Of a stretch of 64,000 nt of DNA, positions 17,667-26,128 are shown piece by piece. The notes under the pieces are model-generated. The model was given only the letters and a program-made list of their open reading frames with translations. It ran no database searches and was not told where the DNA came from. A program made the position numbers and the translations under genes. The DNA is from Streptomyces sp. JHA26 (lineage in GTDB: Bacteria; Actinomycetota; Actinomycetes; Streptomycetales; Streptomycetaceae): contig NZ_BDJC01000026.1 of the NCBI RefSeq assembly GCF_002005565.1, positions 1 to 64,000 of the forward strand, read 5' to 3'. Numbering within the stretch: the stretch's first letter is position 1; each line of letters starts with the position of its first letter.

Positions 17667-18761
17667 TCAGTACCGCAGCACCCCCGCGATGCCGTCCACG
17701 TCGTTCAGCGCACCGTCCGGCACGAACCGGACGTCGGCGCCCGTCTCCAGGCACTGCTCGACGATCTCGTCCACGATGTCCTCGCGGGCGTCGAGATCGC
17801 CGCTGTCGGCGGGCATCAGGTGGTCGCCGTCGTTCCGCATCGTCACCCGGAAGTTCTCCTCGACGGCGAGCAGCCGGACCCGCCCGGTGTGCGCGCTCTC
17901 CCACAGCTCGTCGACGCCCGCCGCGAAGTCCTTGCGCCCGCGGGCCGCCTCCAGCTCCCTGGCCACGGCTTCGACGGCGCCGCGCGCCTCGTCGTCGAGC
18001 ACCGGCCGCACCGCCTGCCGCACGGCCTCGGCGGTGCCGTGGGCGAGGCCGCCGTGCGGGACGAGCACCGCGTTCGCCGTGATCGTTCCGGCCTCCTGGA
18101 ACAGCGACAGCGCGGCCTCGGGTCCGGTGACGTACAGCGGCCGGGGACGGGCGCGCAGCACCTTGTCCATCGCGGCGGAGGCCTCGCGCAGGAACCGGCG
18201 GACGCCCTCGTCGCGGAAGGTGCTCGGCGCGTCGCCGATCTGCTCCTGGCGTTCGGGGTCGAATTCCTCCGGCGCCCGGTCCATCGGGAAGCCGCCGGCG
18301 CGCTCCTCGACGACCCGGTCCCCGCCGCCGTTCCACAGCGTGACGCGGTCCGCGGCGACCGACAGCACCCAGAACGGCCGCTCGGCGGCCTGCGCGGCGA
18401 CGAGGTTGCGGGTCAGGAAGGTGTCCGAGAGCACGACGCGCTCGGGCACGGGACGGGCCAGCGTCCAGACCTGGTGCTCGCCGGGGGCGGCGAAGATCGC
18501 CAGACCGTCCTCGGCGTGCGTGAGATCGACTTCGGCGAGGGCCCGGTCCAGTTCCCGCACGACGTCGAGGCGCCGTTCCCGGGTGACGGCCGGATCGTCC
18601 TCCAGCTGTTTCCTGGCCTCGGCGATCGCGTTGCGCAGCCGGACCGCGTCCTGGGCGTTGTCCGGTTCGCGGCGGTGCGTCGGCGTCAGCACGGACACCG
18701 CCGGGTACGGGCGGGGCCGGCGCAGCTCGGCAAGGGCGGCGGGACTCAGATCGTGCTCCAT
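17667..18761 (-). CDS. eRF1-like baeRF-family protein
   Basis: 364 residues. The architecture matches the bacterial archaeo-eukaryotic release-factor group: an N-terminal region (VSVLTPTHRREPDNAQDAVRLRN), a middle domain (FWVLSVAADRVTLWNGGGDRVVEE) and a C-terminal eRF1_3-like domain (ADVRFVPDGALNDVDGIAGVLRY). Family members are proposed, mostly from sequence, to act on ribosomes under stress; the GGQ loop of true release factors is not visible. ATG 18761 is followed directly by the conserved region. It lies between the MocA-type gene and the aminopeptidase gene, all on the minus strand. Confidence 0.72.
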   Translation of the reverse strand: MEHDLSPAALAELRRPRPYPAVSVLTPTHRREPDNAQDAVRLRNAIAEARKQLEDDPAVTRERRLDVVRELDRALAEVDLTHAEDGLAIFAAPGEHQVWTLARPVPERVVLSDTFLTRNLVAAQAAERPFWVLSVAADRVTLWNGGGDRVVEERAGGFPMDRAPEEFDPERQEQIGDAPSTFRDEGVRRFLREASAAMDKVLRARPRPLYVTGPEAALSLFQEAGTITANAVLVPHGGLAHGTAEAVRQAVRPVLDDEARGAVEAVARELEAARGRKDFAAGVDELWESAHTGRVRLLAVEENFRVTMRNDGDHLMPADSGDLDAREDIVDEIVEQCLETGADVRFVPDGALNDVDGIAGVLRY

Positions 18762-18849
18762 GCCAGCACCATAGAGCGATCGGGCGTATCGGGCATTCGG
18801 GGCAGTCCGTGTACACCGGGGGGCCTCGTCGGTGCCCCGTGGCGACGGC

Positions 18850-20436
18850 TCAGTGCTCCTCGTCCTCGGGGCCGCAGGAACTGCCGTCGGGCGGCAGGGA
18901 GCCGTACAGCAGGAAGTCGTCGATCTTGCGGTGGACGCAGTCGGAGGACGCGTAACCGGTGTGGCCCTCTCCCCTGTTGTCGAGCACCACCGCCGAGGGG
19001 CCGAGCCGCTCGGCCGTCTCCACGGTCCAGCGGTACGGCGTCGCCGGATCACCGCGGGTGCCGACCAGCAGCATCTTCGCGGTGTCGACGTCCTTCACGT
19101 CCTCGCGTATGTAGTCGGTGCCCTTCGGGCGGCCGTAGCACATCAACACCTGGGTGAGCCGGTAGCGCCCGAAGACCGGCGAGGCCTCCTCGTACCGCTC
19201 GCGCAGCCGTCCCAGGGACCGGACGACCTGCTCGGCGGTGGGGCGGTCGGGGTCGTCCGCGCAGTTGACGGCCATCAGGGCCGCCGGCAGGTTGTCCATG
19301 GGGATGTCCTCCTCGTCGGTGAGGCCGCCGCCGTCCGCACGGCTCTCCCCGCGGACGGGGAAGGTGACGCCGCCGGACGCGAAGTGCTCCAGACCGCGGG
19401 TGTCGCCGTCCTCCACCAGCTGCGCGAGGGCGCGCTCCAGCGAGGGCCACAGTTCCCGGCTGTAGAGCGCCTGCCCGATGGCGCCCACCATGTCCTCCCC
19501 GGAGAACGACTCGCCGAAGGCCGTCGGCACCGGGTCCGCGTCGAGCGAGCCCACGAGCTGGACGACCTGGCGGCGTGCGTCCCGGGCGTCCTGCCCGAAC
19601 GGGCAGGCGATGTCCTCGACGCACCAGTCGAGGAAGTTCTCCAGCGCGGTCTGCTGCCCCCGTGCGCCGGCCAGCCCCTGTTCGGCCAGCGGTTCCGTCA
19701 GCGTGTCCACGCCGTCCAGGACCATCCGGCCCACCTTGTCGGGGAACTGCGCGGCGTAGACCGAACCCAGTCGGGTGCCGTAGGAGAAGCCGAGGTAGTC
19801 GAGCCGGTCGTCGCCGAGCGCCGCGCGCATCACGTCCATGTCCCGGGCGACGTTCACCGTTCCCATGTGGGGCAGCACGGGCCCCGAGTGCTTCGCGCAC
19901 GCGGCGGCCGCGTCGCGCAGCCGGCGGAGCACGGACCGCGGGTCGCCGATCTCCTCGTCCCCGTCCGTCGCCTCGACGATCTCGCCGATGGCGGGGCCGC
20001 AGGTGACCGGCGAGGACCGGCCGACGCCGCGGGGGTCGAACGACACCACGTCGTAGCCGTTGGTCAGGTGCATGAAGTCCTTGCCCCCGGCGGACAGTTC
20101 ACCGACGCCCGAACCGCCCGGTCCGCCGAAGTTCAGCAGCACCGAGCCCCGTGAGCGACCGGTCGCCCGGTACCGGGCGAGGGCCAGGTCGAGGGTTCCG
20201 CCCCCGGGGCGGTCGTAGTCGAGGGGGACGGTGACCTTCCCGCACTGCAGGTCCTTCGGCACCTCCATGCCCTCGCACGCCGACCATCTGATCTTCTGGT
20301 CGTAGAAACGCGACAGGCCGGGGCCGGTGTCGTCCGCGGTCGCGGCGGGCAGCCCCGCGCCCAGCAGGGCCAACCCGAGCGCCCCGGTGACCGCGCAACG
20401 CCGGACCGAGGACCGAGTCGACAGCTTGGCCAGCAT
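18850..20436 (-). CDS. Secreted tripeptidyl aminopeptidase-like alpha/beta hydrolase
   Basis: 528 residues with an N-terminal signal (VRRCAVTGALGLALLGAGLPAATA). The nucleophile elbow is LGFSYGTRLG, and the C-terminal TAP domain carries the acid and histidine (VGTRGDPATPYRW, DNRGEGHTGYASSDC). This is the Streptomyces SlpD/SlpE/Tap family, extracellular serine enzymes that release tripeptides from the N-termini of proteins; several paralogues exist per genome. Paired cysteines in EGMEVPKDLQC and CVEDIACPF suggest extracytoplasmic disulfides. No specific partner gene is adjacent. Confidence 0.88.
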   Translation of the reverse strand: MLAKLSTRSSVRRCAVTGALGLALLGAGLPAATADDTGPGLSRFYDQKIRWSACEGMEVPKDLQCGKVTVPLDYDRPGGGTLDLALARYRATGRSRGSVLLNFGGPGGSGVGELSAGGKDFMHLTNGYDVVSFDPRGVGRSSPVTCGPAIGEIVEATDGDEEIGDPRSVLRRLRDAAAACAKHSGPVLPHMGTVNVARDMDVMRAALGDDRLDYLGFSYGTRLGSVYAAQFPDKVGRMVLDGVDTLTEPLAEQGLAGARGQQTALENFLDWCVEDIACPFGQDARDARRQVVQLVGSLDADPVPTAFGESFSGEDMVGAIGQALYSRELWPSLERALAQLVEDGDTRGLEHFASGGVTFPVRGESRADGGGLTDEEDIPMDNLPAALMAVNCADDPDRPTAEQVVRSLGRLRERYEEASPVFGRYRLTQVLMCYGRPKGTDYIREDVKDVDTAKMLLVGTRGDPATPYRWTVETAERLGPSAVVLDNRGEGHTGYASSDCVHRKIDDFLLYGSLPPDGSSCGPEDEEH

Positions 20437-20694
20437 CGATGCCTCCCGGGCGCCCCGTCGAGAACCCGTCGCCGGCGCCCTCGCTCACCATAGACGGGCC
20501 CCGCGGCCCGCGCCTCCGGGCGCTTTCGCCGGGCGTGCGGGGCCTGCGCGGGCGTGCGGACACCGTGCCGCTCGTTCGACAAACCGCCCACTCGATGGGG
20601 TGAAAGACCGATAAGCCATAACTCGGATGGTGCGCCCGCGTTTTAACCGGTGCGGGCGAGCGCCCGCGACAATGTCTGGAAGGCAGGGAACCTC

Positions 20695-21387
20695 ATGCGA
20701 AGGGTTACCCGAAACGGTGTGTTCGCTGTCGCGGCCTCCGGCGCGCTGGCCGTGACGATGCCGGCGTACGCGGCGTTCGCGTCCGACGGTGCCGTCGCGG
20801 ACGGCTCCGCGAGCGGTTCGCCCGGGGTGATCTCCGGCAACACCGTGCAGATCCCCGTGGACGTCCCGGTGAACGTGTGCGGGAACACGGTGAACGTGGT
20901 CGGGCTCCTCAACCCGGCCGTGGGCAACAGCTGCGCCAACACCGGTACGGGCGGGACGGCGCACGCGGGGACGGACGCCTCGCCCGGCACCCCCGGTGGC
21001 GGCGCCGTGGCCGAGGGGAAGGCGGAGGGCTCCCCGGGCGTGCTCTCCGGCAACACGGTGCAGCTGCCGGTCCACGCGCCGGTGAACGTCAGCGGCAACA
21101 GCGTGAACGTGGTCGGCATCGGCAACCCGGCCGTCGGCAACGAGTCGACGAACACCTCCGGCGACCGTTCCGAGGAACCGCGTCAGCCGGCGAAGCCGAC
21201 GTCCGACGTCCCCGCCGAGGAGCGTGCGCAGCCCCAGTCGTCCCCGCACACGGCACCGCCGCGGGCCGTGGCGTCCCTCGCCCACACGGGCGCGGACGCG
21301 ACCCTGCCCGCCCTCGCGGGCGGCGCCGCGCTCGTCCTGGGCGGAGCGGTCCTCTACCGGCGTTTCCGTCCGGGGGCCGGGAGCTGA
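20695..21387 (+). CDS. chpB: Long chaplin with LAxTG sortase signal (ChpB-like)
   Basis: 230 residues: signal peptide to about residue 29, chaplin domain 1 (about 31-84), chaplin domain 2 (about 102-155), a Pro-rich spacer, then LAHTG (195-199), a hydrophobic span and the basic tail YRRFRP. This is the long-chaplin layout (ChpA/B/C) in which a sortase fixes the protein to peptidoglycan so that it can coat aerial hyphae. Domain 1 has the expected cysteine pair (C62, C80); domain 2 has Ser133 and Glu150 at these places. The ATG 20695 follows GGAAGG/AGGGA. I name it chpB by recalled synteny; chpA/chpC would look alike. Confidence 0.82.
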   Translation: MRRVTRNGVFAVAASGALAVTMPAYAAFASDGAVADGSASGSPGVISGNTVQIPVDVPVNVCGNTVNVVGLLNPAVGNSCANTGTGGTAHAGTDASPGTPGGGAVAEGKAEGSPGVLSGNTVQLPVHAPVNVSGNSVNVVGIGNPAVGNESTNTSGDRSEEPRQPAKPTSDVPAEERAQPQSSPHTAPPRAVASLAHTGADATLPALAGGAALVLGGAVLYRRFRPGAGS

Positions 21388-21411
21388 CCGGGACGGACGT
21401 CCGTCCCGGTC
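21386..21411. terminator. Perfect 26-bp palindrome after chpB
   Basis: GACCGGGACGGAC (21386-21398) is followed immediately by its reverse complement (21399-21411). It overlaps the stop codon of the chaplin gene. Probably a terminator; the lack of a loop would also suit a protein-binding dyad. Confidence 0.6.
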
Positions 21412-21692
21412 TCCCGTCGGCGGGAGGGGCCGCGGTGCCCGGCCCGCCGGGGTGAGGCGGCCGGTGCGGGCCCGCGGGCCGTGCCCCTCCTCCGGCCTCC
21501 CGGCCCGCGACACCCCGGTGCCCGGTCGCGTCGGGGGCCTCGTGCGGCCCCGGGCGCGCCCTCCGCGGTGAGGTGTACGCGAGTCGGCGAGGGCGCGTGC
21601 GAACCGGTGAGGACGCACGAGTGCGGCGCGCCGGGTCCGGCGCGCCGCATCGAGCTGTCCGGTCCGTCCTTTCCGTGCCGGGCCTCGCGGAG
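21412..21692. other. Gene-free stretch downstream of chpB
   Basis: About 280 bases of GC-rich sequence between the chaplin and the SPW gene, with several short GC dyads but no coding signal I would defend on either strand. Confidence 0.5.
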
Positions 21693-22133
21693 CTATCGCC
21701 GGTGGGCGCTCCTCGCCGCCGTGGCTGCGCAGACCGTGCCCAGGGCCAGCGTCAGGGCGCCGATGATGATGTTGTTCCAGATGACGCCGGCGTCCGGGTT
21801 CCTGCCGACGATCCACGGCGAAATGATCATCCACAGGCCCATGGCGCACATGGCCCCGCTGAGGCCGTACATGCGCTCAGGGGCCCGGGTGAACCCGAGG
21901 GCGAGCAGGCCGATCGCGATTCCGATGATCAGGTTGTGGGCGACGAGCGCGGGCTGGCTCGTGGTGAAGTGGAGTATCCACGGGGACACGGCACAGTACA
22001 GGCCGAGCAGGAACACCGGTCCGTCCACGAGTGCCACGTCGCGACCGTCGAGCACACGGGCGTAGCGCGCCTGCATCTCCGGTGCGTCGGGGTGGCTGGT
22101 GATGTCACCTCTGCTGTGCGAGACGTTGGCCAT
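21693..22133 (-). CDS. SPW-repeat membrane protein
   Basis: 146 residues. After a short soluble N-terminus it has four hydrophobic segments arranged as two SPW repeats: AVSPWILHF and IISPWIVGR. Each SPW lies at the end of a first helix and is followed by NLIIGIAIGLLAL / NNIIIGALTLALG. SPW proteins are small inner-membrane proteins of unknown role. ATG 22133 has AAGGAGA upstream. A 17-bp dyad and 20-bp-spaced repeats lie in its upstream region. Confidence 0.85.
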   Translation of the reverse strand: MANVSHSRGDITSHPDAPEMQARYARVLDGRDVALVDGPVFLLGLYCAVSPWILHFTTSQPALVAHNLIIGIAIGLLALGFTRAPERMYGLSGAMCAMGLWMIISPWIVGRNPDAGVIWNNIIIGALTLALGTVCAATAARSAHRR

Positions 22134-22161
22134 GAGTCGTCTCCTTCGACTTGCCGGGCCG

Positions 22162-22227
22162 ACCACGTCAGACGTGGTGCGGTAGCGCCTTATGTCACCC
22201 ATTCTGCCCTTATTTCACCCTTATGTG
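22162..22227. promoter_or_regulatory. Dyad and 20-bp-spaced repeats upstream of the SPW gene
   Basis: ACCACGTC-A-GACGTGGT at 22162-22178 is a perfect dyad. CCTTATGTCACCC (22188-22200) recurs as CCTTATTTCACCC (22208-22220) with a 20-base period, and a third part-copy, CCTTATGTG, begins at 22219. The spacing of about two helical turns suggests cooperative binding of a regulator. None is identified. Confidence 0.4.
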
Positions 22228-22318
22228 TAGAGATGGGTGGCCTGTACGCGCCTCTTACATGTCTCCCCGGATCGCGGGCATCCGCAGGAGTGCGCGAGCG
22301 ATCGACCGATCCGAGGGA

Positions 22319-22525
22319 ATGGTGGAGGTGGTGACCGTCATGGGTGCGAAGGTGTTGGAACGGTTTCCGGCGGGGTCTCCGCGCGGGTCGTGGCCGGCGG
22401 AGGAGTTCGCGGCGCGACGCCGCGCCGAGGGCGAGCCCGCCACCGTCGTGATGGATCTGGAGACGGACGCCTTCCTGGTGGTGGTGCCGGCCCGCGACGA
22501 GGACGGGGTGCGGGCCGACGCTTGA
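22319..22525 (+). CDS. Small conserved hypothetical protein
   Basis: About 68 residues (GAKVLERFPAGSPRGSWPAEEFAARRRAEGEPATVVMDLETDAFLVVVPA). No family assigned by me; compact, charged, without signal or membrane span. The start is ambiguous: ATG 22319, or ATG 22340, which has GGAGG 11 bases upstream. The strong GC bias at third positions and the ordered C-terminal beta-like stretch favour a real gene. Confidence 0.6.
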   Translation: MVEVVTVMGAKVLERFPAGSPRGSWPAEEFAARRRAEGEPATVVMDLETDAFLVVVPARDEDGVRADA

Positions 22526-22676
22526 GCACCGCACGCGAGTGACGGTGGGTGACGGAGCGCACGGAACGGAATCCTGGGGCGGGAATGTATTTCGCTACCT
22601 GAAATGTTGGTGAATGCATCTACATGGCGGCCGTCGTCGGCCGCCGTCCCCCCGCGTCACACACCAACGAGGCACC

Positions 22677-23999
22677 GTGAACCACCCCGCCCCCGAGCGG
22701 CCGGCCGACATCCTGGCCCGGCTGCGCGCCACCTTCCGCACCGGCCGCACCAAGCCCGTCGAGTGGCGCACCGCGCAGCTGGGCCGGCTGCGTGCACTCC
22801 TCACGGAGAACGGCCCGGACCTCGAGGCCGCGCTCCACGCCGACCTGGGCAAGAGCGCCGCCGAGGCGCAGCGCACCGAGATCGGCTTCACCGTGCGCGA
22901 GATCGACCACACCCTCGAGCACCTCGCCGACTGGCTGCGTCCCGAGCCCGCGCCCGTCCCGGCCCACCTCGGCACCGACGCGACCGCCTGGACCCAGTAC
23001 GACCCCCTGGGCGTCGTCCTCGTCATCGCGCCCTGGAACTACCCCGCGCAACTGCTGCTCACCCCGCTGGCCGGCGCCCTGGCCGCGGGCAACGCGGTGG
23101 TCGCCAAGCCGAGCGAGCTGGCCCCCGCCACCTCCGCCGTGCTGGCCCGGCTGCTGCCGGCCTACCTCGACCCCGAGGCCGTCGCCGTCGTCGAGGGCGG
23201 GGTGCCCGAGACCACGGCCCTGCTCGCCGAGCGCTTCGACCACATCTTCTACACCGGCAACGGCACCGTCGGCCGCATCGTCATGCGCGCCGCGGCCGAG
23301 CACCTCACCCCGGTCACCCTCGAACTCGGCGGCAAATCTCCGGCGTTCGTCGACCGCGACACGGACCTCGACGTCGTCGCCGCCCGGCTGGCGGCCGGCA
23401 AGTTCCTGAACGCCGGGCAGACCTGCGTGGCCCCCGACTACGTGCTGACCGACCCGGAGACCGCCGCGGCCCTGGAACCCGCGCTGGCCCGCGCCGTCGA
23501 GGCCCTGTACGGCGACGACCCGGCGAACGCGCCGGAGTACGGCCGGATCGTCGACGAACGGCACTTCGACCGGCTCACGGCGCTGCTCGACTCGGGCCGG
23601 GTGGTCGTGGGCGGCACCGGCGACCGGGCGGCGAAGTACATCGCGCCGACCGTGCTGGCCGACGTCGCGCCCGAGTCGCCGGTGATGAGCGAGGAGATCT
23701 TCGGCCCGATCCTGCCGATCGTCACCGTCCCCGGGCTCGACGAGGCCATCGCCTTCGTCGACGACCGGGACAAGCCGCTCGCCCTCTACGTCTTCACCGA
23801 GTCCGCCGAGACCCGGGAGCGGTTCGCCGCGGAGACGTCGTCCGGCGCGCTCGGCAGCGGACTTCCGCTCGCCCATCTCACCGTCTCCGACCTGCCGTTC
23901 GGCGGTGTGGGGGAGAGCGGCACGGGCAGCTACCACGGCCGGTACTCCCTCGAGACGTTCAGCCACCGCAAGGCCGTCCTCGACAAGCCGCTGGGCTGA
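22677..23999 (+). CDS. Aldehyde dehydrogenase family protein
   Basis: 440 residues from a GTG. ALDH superfamily marks: VIAPWNYPAQLLLTPLAGALAAGNAVVAKPSE (cofactor site), a glutamate in LELGGKSPAFVD, and the catalytic cysteine in FLNAGQTCVAPDYVL. Length and FTVREIDHTLEHLADWLRP at the N-terminus match the class-3-like/fatty-aldehyde group that can use NAD(P). Substrate unknown. The terminator hairpin after it separates it from the chitinase gene. Confidence 0.88.
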   Translation: MNHPAPERPADILARLRATFRTGRTKPVEWRTAQLGRLRALLTENGPDLEAALHADLGKSAAEAQRTEIGFTVREIDHTLEHLADWLRPEPAPVPAHLGTDATAWTQYDPLGVVLVIAPWNYPAQLLLTPLAGALAAGNAVVAKPSELAPATSAVLARLLPAYLDPEAVAVVEGGVPETTALLAERFDHIFYTGNGTVGRIVMRAAAEHLTPVTLELGGKSPAFVDRDTDLDVVAARLAAGKFLNAGQTCVAPDYVLTDPETAAALEPALARAVEALYGDDPANAPEYGRIVDERHFDRLTALLDSGRVVVGGTGDRAAKYIAPTVLADVAPESPVMSEEIFGPILPIVTVPGLDEAIAFVDDRDKPLALYVFTESAETRERFAAETSSGALGSGLPLAHLTVSDLPFGGVGESGTGSYHGRYSLETFSHRKAVLDKPLG

Positions 24000-24021
24000 C
24001 CGGACGCCACCGTTTCCCCGA

Positions 24022-24042
24022 CCCGGCCTGAACCAGGCCGGG
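24022..24042 (+). terminator. Hairpin after the aldehyde dehydrogenase gene
   Basis: CCCGGCCT (24022-24029), loop GAACC, AGGCCGGG (24035-24042), 22 bases past the stop codon. Confidence 0.75.
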
Positions 24043-24046
24043 TTGA

Positions 24047-24079
24047 GGTGGTCTACACCCTTGACTGGTACAGACCAAA
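24047..24079. promoter_or_regulatory. Two DasR-like (dre) sites upstream of chiF
   Basis: GGTGGTCTACACCCTT (24047-24062) and ACTGGTACAGACCAAA (24064-24079) lie side by side, each resembling the dre consensus ACTGGTCTAGACCACT with its GGT/ACC core. Streptomyces chitinase promoters often carry such direct repeats. DasR, the GntR-family regulator of chitin and N-acetylglucosamine metabolism, is the likely binder. Confidence 0.7.
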
Positions 24080-24217
24080 GCGGTTGAGTATGCCTCCACA
24101 CCCCCCACCACGGCCGCCCCCACGCCCGGCCGGTCCGACCGGCACGCCCGGACAAGGTCCGGCTCCCCCCTGCCCTTCTCGCGGGGAACGGCCGTGCTTC
24201 GCAAAGGAGGCAGACCC

Positions 24218-25108
24218 GTGCCGAAGCGCCGTATCTCCGCCGCCCTGACCGTGCTGGCCCTCGCGGGCGCCGTGCCCGCCGTCCTGCCGGCCACCGAGGC
24301 GTCCGCCGCCGCGTGTTCGAGCTACCCGAACTGGACGGCCGGAAGGTCCTACAACGCCGGCGACATCGTCCGCTACACCGACGGCAGGGCCTACATCGCC
24401 GAGCACGCCAACCCGGGCTACGACCCGGTCATCAGCACCTGGTACTGGGAGCCGTACGCCTGCGACGGCGGCTCGCAGACGCCGGTCGGGAACTTCGTCG
24501 TCAGCGAGGCCCAGTTCAACCAGATGTTCCCGGGCCGGAGTTCCTTCTACACCTACAGCGGCCTCACCGCCGCGCTCGCCGCCTACCCGGGCTTCGCCAA
24601 CACCGGCAGCGACACGACGAAGAAGCGGGAGGCCGCCGCCTTCCTCGCCAACGTCAGCCACGAGACCGGCGGCCTCGTGCACGTCGTCGAGCAGAACACC
24701 GCCAACTACCCGCACTACTGCGACTGGAGCCAGCCCTACGGCTGCCCGGCCGGCCAGGCCGCCTACTACGGGCGCGGTCCGATCCAGCTCAGCTGGAACT
24801 TCAACTACAAGGCCGCGGGCGACGCGTTGGGCATCGACCTGCTGAACAACCCCTGGCTGGTGCAGAACGACGCGGCCGTCGCCTGGAAGACCGGCCTGTG
24901 GTACTGGAACACCCAGTCCGGGCCGGGCACCATGACCCCGCACAACGCCATGGTCAACGGGGCCGGTTTCGGTCAGACGATCCGCTCCATCAACGGTTCC
25001 CTGGAGTGCGACGGCAGGAATCCCGCGCAGGTCCAGAGCCGGGTCGCCGCGTACCAGCGGTTCAGCCAGATCCTCGGCGTCGATCCGGGCGGCAATCTGT
25101 ACTGTTGA
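24218..25108 (+). CDS. chiF: Secreted GH19 chitinase with chitin-binding module
   Basis: 296 residues. Signal peptide to about residue 31 (ALTVLALAGAVPAVLPATEASA), a CBM5/12-type chitin-binding module (about 33-82: WTAGRSYNAGDIVRYTDGRAYIA), then a GH19 domain. The catalytic glutamates fit E149 in NVSHETGG and E158 in VVEQN; YYGRGPIQLSWNFNY is the family signature. It hydrolyses chitin, inverting at the anomeric carbon. The GTG has a textbook AAAGGAGG 7 bases upstream. By recalled synteny this is chiF (SCO7263); chiG is similar. The DasR-like pair upstream supports chitin-linked control. Confidence 0.87.
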   Translation: MPKRRISAALTVLALAGAVPAVLPATEASAAACSSYPNWTAGRSYNAGDIVRYTDGRAYIAEHANPGYDPVISTWYWEPYACDGGSQTPVGNFVVSEAQFNQMFPGRSSFYTYSGLTAALAAYPGFANTGSDTTKKREAAAFLANVSHETGGLVHVVEQNTANYPHYCDWSQPYGCPAGQAAYYGRGPIQLSWNFNYKAAGDALGIDLLNNPWLVQNDAAVAWKTGLWYWNTQSGPGTMTPHNAMVNGAGFGQTIRSINGSLECDGRNPAQVQSRVAAYQRFSQILGVDPGGNLYC

Positions 25109-25138
25109 GCCCCGCCGGGCGTGTGCGAGACTCCGCCG

Positions 25139-26038
25139 ATGACCCCGGAAATGATCACCGCGGAGTCCGCGGGCACCTGGAACCTCGGCGACCTGCCCGT
25201 CAACCGCGTCGGCTTCGGCGCGATGCGGCTGACGGGCAGCGCCGCCTTCCACCTCGGCACGCCGAGCGACCGCGGACGGTCCCTCGCCGTACTGCGCCGG
25301 GCCGTCGAGCTCGGCGTCAACCACATCGACACCGCGGCCTTCTACTTTTCCTCCCTGCGTTCCGCCAACGAACTGATCAACAGCGCGCTGGCGCCGTACC
25401 CCGACGACCTCGTGATCGTCACCAAGGTCGGCCCGTACCGCGACTGGTCGGGGGAGTGGGGCACCTCCGCCCGCCCCGAGGACCTGCGCGCCCACGTCGA
25501 GGAGAACCTGCGCCAGCTCGGCCGGGACCACCTCGACGTCGTCAACCTGCGCCGGATGCGGCAGGACTCGATAGCCGAACACTTCGGCGCCCTCGCCGAG
25601 CTGCGCGAAGCGGGCCTGATCCGCCACCTCGGCCTCTCCGACGTCGAGCCCCGCCACCTCGCCGAGGCCCAGGCCATCGCGCCCGTGGTCTGCGTCCAGA
25701 ACCGCTACGGCCTCGGCTTCCACGATCCCGCCGCCGACGAGGTCCTCGCCGTGTGCCGGGAGCAGGGCATCGCCTTCGTGCCCTTCTACGCCATCGCCGG
25801 CGAGGCCGGGCCGCGGGGCGCCGGCACCGCGCACGAGGAGGAGGTCCGCGCCGTCGCCGACGCCCACGGCGCGAGTCCCGCGCAGGTCAGGATCGCCTGG
25901 ACGCTGCACCAGGGCCCGAACGTCCTCGCCATCCCCGGCACCGGCGACCCCGGCCACCTCGCCGAGAACGTGGCCGCGGGCGCCCTGCGCCTGACCGACG
26001 AGGACCTGGCGCGACTCGACGGCGCCCGGAAGGGCTGA
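25139..26038 (+). CDS. Aldo/keto reductase (AKR)
   Basis: 299 residues. TIM-barrel NADPH-dependent oxidoreductase marks: NRVGFGAMRLTG, the catalytic tetrad region VNHIDTAAFY (Asp, Tyr) and lysine in VIVTKVGPYR, with LGLSDVEPRHLAEAQA further on. C-terminal AIPGTGDPGHLAENVAAG is the cofactor-binding end. Reduces an unknown carbonyl. ATG 25139 is chosen over an upstream GTG (25121) that adds only a few residues. One of three AKRs in the window (also 29773-30765 and 39749-40732), from different subfamilies. Confidence 0.87.
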   Translation: MTPEMITAESAGTWNLGDLPVNRVGFGAMRLTGSAAFHLGTPSDRGRSLAVLRRAVELGVNHIDTAAFYFSSLRSANELINSALAPYPDDLVIVTKVGPYRDWSGEWGTSARPEDLRAHVEENLRQLGRDHLDVVNLRRMRQDSIAEHFGALAELREAGLIRHLGLSDVEPRHLAEAQAIAPVVCVQNRYGLGFHDPAADEVLAVCREQGIAFVPFYAIAGEAGPRGAGTAHEEEVRAVADAHGASPAQVRIAWTLHQGPNVLAIPGTGDPGHLAENVAAGALRLTDEDLARLDGARKG

Positions 26039-26128
26039 CGCGCCAGGGGCGTCGTCCGGGTCCTGCCGGGGCCGCGGGGTCCGGTGCGTGCGGCGTCGCC
26101 CGGAGCCGTCCCGATCCGGACAGCACGC

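Noticed and set aside
24194..24217. Earlier start for the chitinase
   Set aside because: It would include the AAAGGAGG ribosome binding site and precede the signal peptide; GTG 24218 fits.
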